Shown here: piece after piece, positions 6,975-11,501 of the stretch | How the letters are laid out: each line of letters opens with the position of its first letter | How positions within the stretch are numbered: position 1 is the first letter of the stretch | Assembly (NCBI GenBank): GCA_013043915.1 | Contig: JABEVH010000256.1 | Coordinates: 1 to 11,501 of the forward strand | From: Pseudomonadales bacterium | GTDB taxonomy: Bacteria > Pseudomonadota > Gammaproteobacteria > Pseudomonadales > Moraxellaceae | DNA: 11,501 bases | Direction of reading: 5' to 3' | Notes under the pieces: generated by a model | The model's input: only the letters and a program-made list of their open reading frames with translations | What the model was told of the DNA's origin: nothing | Databases searched by the model: none | Position numbers and translations under genes: made by a program

Positions 6975-8741
6975 ATGAGCCAGGTAGTTGATAGCCTCAA
7001 ATCTAGGCTACCCCGACAGGACCTTACGCATCTGAGTTTGGTGGTTGCACACCCTGTTAAAATCCAGGAGTGGACATCTAGCCTACCTAAGGTCAATGTG
7101 GGAGAGAGCGCTCGTCAGGTGTACCTGACCTTGCAGGAAATAAATCGTCTGCAGGTTGATGCTCGCATGCGTTTGGGCATGCTTGAATCTTTGCGACCTA
7201 CTGTCTATTTTCTCTGTGAAGCCCTCTCCAAACATTACATTGGGCAGCCCGTTATCCTCCCAGAAAAACCTGCCAAAGTAGCCACCCTAGCTCAAGCTCT
7301 GCAAAATCATTTAGCGACGGGGTACAAATTGGTGTGTGTTCAGATGATGGGCCAGAAGATGGAACAGGACACTGAACGTCATTTTACACTGGCATGTCAT
7401 CGTGCATTATCAGATCTAAGCTCTACCTTACTCCGTTGTTGCCAACTGTATCTCAGCCCTCCTCAATTTCTTTGGCTGGAAATACACGCGATGTACCAGT
7501 TGGCTAGCCAATATCATGTGGTTGGGCGCATGGTCACTGACTCCTCACACAAACTGGCCGCAGACACCACCATCGAATCAGCCTATATACGCGCTTTGCT
7601 GCTGGCCACTTGCAGACCTTACCAGCTACGACAGGTTGAAATTGCTCTGACTTATGAAACCTGTGAACTCTGGACTTCACGAGTTCAGCTGCGCAAAGCC
7701 GGACAGGATGACAAACTTTACGTATTTAACCCTGATGCCGACAATTCACCGGCCTACTTCAATCAGTTACCCGAAGATGAAAAGTTACAAAACCTACAAA
7801 CCTTGAACATGGATAATCTGGTCGGCCATTTACAAGACTTGTTGCTGGCTCACGCCGGGCAGCAAACAGCCCGGCAGGGAGAACAGGCACTCAGCCAGGA
7901 TCTACTCAGACATCTCATCCATGCCTGGGGCGATCTAAGTGAGCGTGGATTTAAGCGCATGCGCGGGCAGGGTCACGTCGATATAGCTGTCGGCATGACA
8001 CCTACTCATTATTTTGTAGCTGGTGGAAAAGATTTTGAAGCAACCTTGCAACGTAACGGTGAAGGCAATCAGTTTCTCGAAAAGCTCAACAATGTCAACA
8101 CCTCCTCTGACCCTTGGGGAGGTACCTACCATGATGGGCATGGGCAGGATGTACTCTTAACACACATTGAATTTACCAGTGCGAGTGAGCAAGCCCAAGC
8201 ACGCCGACAAGATAAGTTTCGCTGTCAGGTTATCAATACCAGTCCTGGTGGTTATGGACTGATGTGGAAAGGAGAGATGCCTAGTACCGTGCGTAATGGT
8301 GAGATACTCGGCATTGATGAGCAACAGGATGGTCAACTCTGTATCGGTGTCGTTCGCTGGCTACGGCAGATACCTGGTGCCGGAGCTGAGCTTGGCATTG
8401 AAATATTCTCGCCACGAGCCCAACCCTGTGGCATCAAGTTACTACGTAAATCAGGTGACTCCAGTGAGTATTTACGAGCACTGATGCTTCCTGAGCTATC
8501 AAAAATTGGACGCCCGGCTTCTATACTGGTGCCTAATCTCATTTTCAAGACCGGCTCCAAGGTACTGCTCAATACAAGCGGGGAAGAGCATAAAATTGAT
8601 CTAGGACGTATGATTATGAGTACCCCTAGTTTCTGTCAGTTTGAAATGGATATACCTGGCAAAAATATGACACAACCCACATCCACCTCGTCATCCTCTC
8701 CACCAGATGAAGATTTTGATTCCATATGGTCAAGTCTATAG
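6975..8741 (+). CDS. PilZ-like domain protein, companion of FimX (PA4958-type)
   Basis: Soluble protein of 588 residues without a signal peptide or membrane segments. Residues 1-320 are mainly helical and not recognised. A conserved-looking segment GHVDIAVGMTPTHYFVAGG (333-351) precedes a probable PilZ-like beta barrel (about 414-480). That barrel holds NTSPGGYGL (421-429), which matches the D/NxSxxG c-di-GMP motif, and GVVRWLRQ (458-465). The usual RxxxR about 20 residues earlier is not clear; only RRQDKFR (410-416) lies nearby, so ligand binding is uncertain. The C-terminus is a Ser/Pro/Thr-rich linker ending in the acidic-aromatic peptide DEDFDSIWSSL. ATG at 6975 has AGGA with a 7-base spacer. 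It lies directly upstream of fimX, as I recall for Pseudomonas, which suggests a shared role in c-di-GMP control of type IV pili. Confidence 0.68.
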   Translation: MSQVVDSLKSRLPRQDLTHLSLVVAHPVKIQEWTSSLPKVNVGESARQVYLTLQEINRLQVDARMRLGMLESLRPTVYFLCEALSKHYIGQPVILPEKPAKVATLAQALQNHLATGYKLVCVQMMGQKMEQDTERHFTLACHRALSDLSSTLLRCCQLYLSPPQFLWLEIHAMYQLASQYHVVGRMVTDSSHKLAADTTIESAYIRALLLATCRPYQLRQVEIALTYETCELWTSRVQLRKAGQDDKLYVFNPDADNSPAYFNQLPEDEKLQNLQTLNMDNLVGHLQDLLLAHAGQQTARQGEQALSQDLLRHLIHAWGDLSERGFKRMRGQGHVDIAVGMTPTHYFVAGGKDFEATLQRNGEGNQFLEKLNNVNTSSDPWGGTYHDGHGQDVLLTHIEFTSASEQAQARRQDKFRCQVINTSPGGYGLMWKGEMPSTVRNGEILGIDEQQDGQLCIGVVRWLRQIPGAGAELGIEIFSPRAQPCGIKLLRKSGDSSEYLRALMLPELSKIGRPASILVPNLIFKTGSKVLLNTSGEEHKIDLGRMIMSTPSFCQFEMDIPGKNMTQPTSTSSSSPPDEDFDSIWSSL

Positions 8742-8752
8742 GGGACTTGATG

Positions 8753-8781
8753 TGTACAGCCTTGAGGTTTCGTTGCATAAT
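8753..8781 (+). promoter_or_regulatory. Possible fimX promoter
   Basis: TGTACA (8753-8758), a 17-base spacer and CATAAT (8776-8781) lie in the gap between the PilZ-like gene and fimX. The -10 is good and the -35 is moderate. Transcription would start near 8788, leaving a leader of about 30 bases to the ATG at 8820. Confidence 0.4.
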
Positions 8782-8819
8782 GAAGTACTGCGCATCCATT
8801 AAATTTGTCCTATGACCCT

Positions 8820-10907
8820 ATGCTGCTAACTCGCTCTGAAACTCTAAGATTGCTCATTGCCAGCGATTCCGCTGAAAGGGCGGAGCGTATAGTCAGTAGC
8901 CTGAAAAACTCAGGCATTGCCACGCGCCCTACTCGAGTGGAAGACCTTGAAGACATGCACCAGCACCTTAATCAAGGTAATTTTGATATTCTGATGGCCG
9001 CTGAACACTTGGGAGAATCTAGCTACGAGGAGCTATTAAGTGATGTTCAAACGCTGGAGCGCGACATACCTGTCATAGTCATCATGAACAAGTATGATAT
9101 TGGCATTCAAAGCAGAGCTCTGGACATGGGTGCTTCCGATGCTGTGCCCGCAGATGAGCCTAAGCTGATTGCATTAATCATACGACGCGAGTTGGTCAAC
9201 CTGCAGGCGCGCCGAGCACAAAGACGTCTGGAATCAGCCCTACATGAAGTTGAAAGCCGCAACCGTCTCCTGCTGGATAATTCGCGCGATGCCATTGCCT
9301 ACCTGCATGACGGCATGCATATTTATGCGAATGAAGCGTATATCGAACTTTTTGGCTATACCAAGGCTGACAACCTAGACGGCATGCCGGTTATCGACTT
9401 GGTCGATCCTAAGGATTTGGCTAATTTCAAAAACTACCTCAAAGCCTACAGCAGCAAGGGTGAAGCACCTACCTCAGAACTGCGCTTTCATGGTTTACGC
9501 AATGATGGTCAAACCATCAATGCCATGATGACGTTATCATCTGCCAGCTATGAGGGAGAGCCTTGCACACAAATTATTATACGTATTGACCAAGGCGAAG
9601 AAGTACGTGCGGAGTTAGCAGAGAAGCTGAGGGAAGCCTCAACCCTGGACTCACTGACTGGATTAGGCAACCGTAGCCTGTTTGAAAGCAGCCTGGAAAA
9701 AGCGGTCAGCCAGGCCAGATCACGTGAACATATCTATGCGTTGCTTTACATGAGCATCGACCGCTACTCTGTTCATAGCGCAACATTTGGACCTGCAGGT
9801 TCTGACTTTATTACCCAGGAAGTAGCTAGGCATCTGGCTGATATTCTGGGACGAGATTCCGTATTCAGATTTGCTGACTCTACATTTACGGCGCTCATGG
9901 TTAATGCTGATTCCGTTCAGGTAAACAAAATAACCCAACAGATATTAGACCATATTAAAAATCAGGTCATCGAATTACCTGACGGACGTAATGTCCAGTT
10001 GACGCTTTCTGCCGGCGCTGTTTGCTTTGGTGAAACTGCGCGTAATCCTGATGATTTACTGTCACTGGCTGCAGCGGAAAAAGCGCGAGCCAGTGAGCGC
10101 GGCGGGCATGCCTTGAGCATTTATGATCCCGCGCAAAATGCCATGCAATCATCCACTGCCATGCTGGAACTTTTGCAGGCAGCCTTGGAAAAAAATCAAT
10201 TTAAGCTCCTCTACCAGTCTCTTGTGGATGTTAACTCAGAAGGCATTGGTTTTTATGAAGTCTATCTACGCCTTCCGTTAAACGATGGCGAGGTTCTTGA
10301 ACCCGACCAGTTCCTGCCGACAGCGCAGCATGAGAAGCTGGCTTCCAAAATTGACCGTTGGGTGCTGCTCAATGCCTGTAAGCAGTTAAAAGATCATATC
10401 AAGCATGAACCAAATAGCCGATTACTTATCAACTTGTCTGGTGAATCCTTGCTAGAACCTGGCTTAGCTGCTTGGGTGGGAAAATTAGCACGAGCCACTA
10501 GCAAACAACCAGGAACCCTGGTTCTTCAATTTCAGGAGCAGGATGTTACCAACTACCTGAAACAGGCGGGAGCTCTGGCCCTGGCTCTCAAGGAAGTTGG
10601 CTGTGATCTTTCAATTTCTCGATTTGGGTGTTCGCTGGATCCCCTCAATACATTGCGCCATGTTGAAGCCAGTTATATCAAACTTGATGGTTCATTCACT
10701 CAGGACTTAGGTTCAGAAGAAAATCTGGCGAGCATCAAACAGCTAACTTCCGAGATCAATGGGCTAGATAAGAAAATTATTGTGCCCTATGTAGAATCCA
10801 CAGCTGTCTTGACCAAGTTATGGTCTGCCGGTGTACGTTATCTGCAAGGCTATTTCTTGCACCGCCCCGAAGAAAAAATAGGAACTAATCCTGACGAAGA
10901 TCATTAA
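8820..10907 (+). CDS. fimX: FimX: c-di-GMP receptor with degenerate REC-PAS-GGDEF-EAL domains
   Basis: Polar regulator of type IV pilus assembly and twitching in Pseudomonas. I choose ATG at 8820 (695 residues, close to P. aeruginosa FimX); a TTG at 8805 would add five residues. Neither has a clear ribosome binding site. Residues here are numbered from the TTG. REC (about 12-130): Ala66 replaces the phospho-acceptor Asp. PAS (about 150-262). GGDEF domain (about 281-440): ADSTF at 357-361 replaces GGDEF, so no cyclase activity is expected. EAL domain (about 452-690): EVY at 485-487 replaces EAL, and SRFG (605-608) replaces the catalytic DDFG, so no phosphodiesterase activity is expected. Gln471, Lys626 and QGYFLHRP (681-688) remain, consistent with c-di-GMP binding. 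The stop overlaps that of serB. Confidence 0.92.
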   Translation: MLLTRSETLRLLIASDSAERAERIVSSLKNSGIATRPTRVEDLEDMHQHLNQGNFDILMAAEHLGESSYEELLSDVQTLERDIPVIVIMNKYDIGIQSRALDMGASDAVPADEPKLIALIIRRELVNLQARRAQRRLESALHEVESRNRLLLDNSRDAIAYLHDGMHIYANEAYIELFGYTKADNLDGMPVIDLVDPKDLANFKNYLKAYSSKGEAPTSELRFHGLRNDGQTINAMMTLSSASYEGEPCTQIIIRIDQGEEVRAELAEKLREASTLDSLTGLGNRSLFESSLEKAVSQARSREHIYALLYMSIDRYSVHSATFGPAGSDFITQEVARHLADILGRDSVFRFADSTFTALMVNADSVQVNKITQQILDHIKNQVIELPDGRNVQLTLSAGAVCFGETARNPDDLLSLAAAEKARASERGGHALSIYDPAQNAMQSSTAMLELLQAALEKNQFKLLYQSLVDVNSEGIGFYEVYLRLPLNDGEVLEPDQFLPTAQHEKLASKIDRWVLLNACKQLKDHIKHEPNSRLLINLSGESLLEPGLAAWVGKLARATSKQPGTLVLQFQEQDVTNYLKQAGALALALKEVGCDLSISRFGCSLDPLNTLRHVEASYIKLDGSFTQDLGSEENLASIKQLTSEINGLDKKIIVPYVESTAVLTKLWSAGVRYLQGYFLHRPEEKIGTNPDEDH

Positions 10908-11501
10908 CTCTTGAGCGCGCCTGTCTGCAAATCAAGATGATCTCGATCACTAAGACCCAATAAATAAAGCACACCATCAAGCCCCAGTGTTGAGATAGCC
11001 TGCTGAGCATTAGCTCTTACCAGCGGCTTGGCTCGAAATGCAATTCCCAACCCCGCCAGGGATAACATGGGCAAATCATTAGCCCCATCGCCCACAGCTA
11101 TAACCTGCTCCAGCTCCAACCCCTCACGCTGCGCCATTTCTTGCAGTAAACTTGCCTTGCGTGCGCCATCAACTACTTCACCAATAACTCGTCCGGTTAC
11201 CCGACCATCGATAATCTCAAGTTCATTGGCATAGACATAATCAATACCCAAACGCTGCTGCAAACTTTGACCAAAATAAGTAAACCCACCTGAAAGAATC
11301 GCTGTCTTGAACCCTAGTTTTTTTAAGGTAGTAATCAATTGCTCAGCACCTTCAGTAAGCGGGAGTTGATCGGCAACACTTTGCAATACCGATGCATCCA
11401 GCCCCGCTAGCAAGGCCACCCGCTGCGCGAAACTCTGCCTAAAATCAAGTTCACCATTCATAGCCCTTTCAGTAATTGCAGCGACTTGCTCACCCACACC
11501 A
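10904..11501 (-). CDS. serB: Phosphoserine phosphatase, partial (5' end outside window)
   Basis: Last step of serine synthesis: phosphoserine to serine. Only the C-terminal part is present (about 198 codons, read through the window edge). It aligns by eye with E. coli SerB from the GTGEMVAEVTERAMRGELDF region onward. The HAD phosphatase motifs are clear: Ser in ILSGGFTYF (motif II), Lys in ARKAS, and the metal-binding GDGANDLPM (motif III). The catalytic DxDST motif and the N-terminal regulatory part lie beyond 11501. The GTG at 11497 is not the real start, because homology continues upstream of it. The TAA stop (10906-10904) shares bases with the fimX stop, and no terminator is visible in the junction. 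Confidence 0.97.
   Translation of the reverse strand, partial: GVGEQVAAITERAMNGELDFRQSFAQRVALLAGLDASVLQSVADQLPLTEGAEQLITTLKKLGFKTAILSGGFTYFGQSLQQRLGIDYVYANELEIIDGRVTGRVIGEVVDGARKASLLQEMAQREGLELEQVIAVGDGANDLPMLSLAGLGIAFRAKPLVRANAQQAISTLGLDGVLYLLGLSDRDHLDLQTGALKS

Noticed and set aside
9107..10152. Minus-strand open frames inside fimX
   Set aside because: They are antisense to a long gene with recognisable domains and have no features of their own.

Overview
The window reads as an ordinary chromosomal segment of a gammaproteobacterium related to Pseudomonas (Pseudomonadales / Oceanospirillales side), with mid-range base composition. The assignment rests on the block HDOD protein - rhdA - psd - PilZ-like protein - fimX, running into a convergent serB. 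From memory this matches the Pseudomonas aeruginosa PA4955-PA4960 neighbourhood. RhdA also carries the Azotobacter/Pseudomonas-type CQTHHRS loop, and FimX has the degenerate signature motifs typical of that family. No phage, transposon, CRISPR or other mobile element is visible.

Layout. Positions 1-419 hold no convincing gene: a run of 11 C, a 13-bp inverted repeat, a short palindrome and a few small repeats. On the minus strand are a two-hotdog MaoC-type dehydratase (420-1289), with its own sigma-70-like promoter at 1322-1350, and upstream of it a prolyl aminopeptidase (1355-2305). A 117-bp divergent spacer with a perfect 8-bp inverted repeat separates them from a plus-strand operon: an HDOD/GAF-like protein (2423-3967), the rhodanese RhdA (3992-4813) and phosphatidylserine decarboxylase (4817-5707). 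A minus-strand SemiSWEET sugar transporter (5688-5939) overlaps the end of psd tail to tail and is divergent from a YeiE-like LysR regulator (5994-6884). Then come the PilZ-like protein (6975-8741) and FimX (8820-10907), each with a possible promoter of its own. SerB lies on the minus strand, its 5' part beyond the window edge, and its stop codon overlaps that of fimX.

How the genes work together. The PilZ-like protein and FimX are probably a cyclic-di-GMP module that controls type IV pilus assembly at the cell pole. FimX has lost the phospho-acceptor of its receiver domain, the GGDEF signature and the catalytic DD of its EAL domain, so it should act as a receptor and not as an enzyme. Psd makes phosphatidylethanolamine, RhdA moves sulfane sulfur, and SerB completes serine synthesis; serine feeds phosphatidylserine, the Psd substrate. 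The LysR/SemiSWEET pair looks like an accessory insertion in an otherwise conserved block. I do not see a clearly new system; the best leads are the LysR/SemiSWEET insertion, the operator-like palindrome before the HDOD operon, the C-terminal tail of the PilZ-like protein, and the unexplained first 419 bases.
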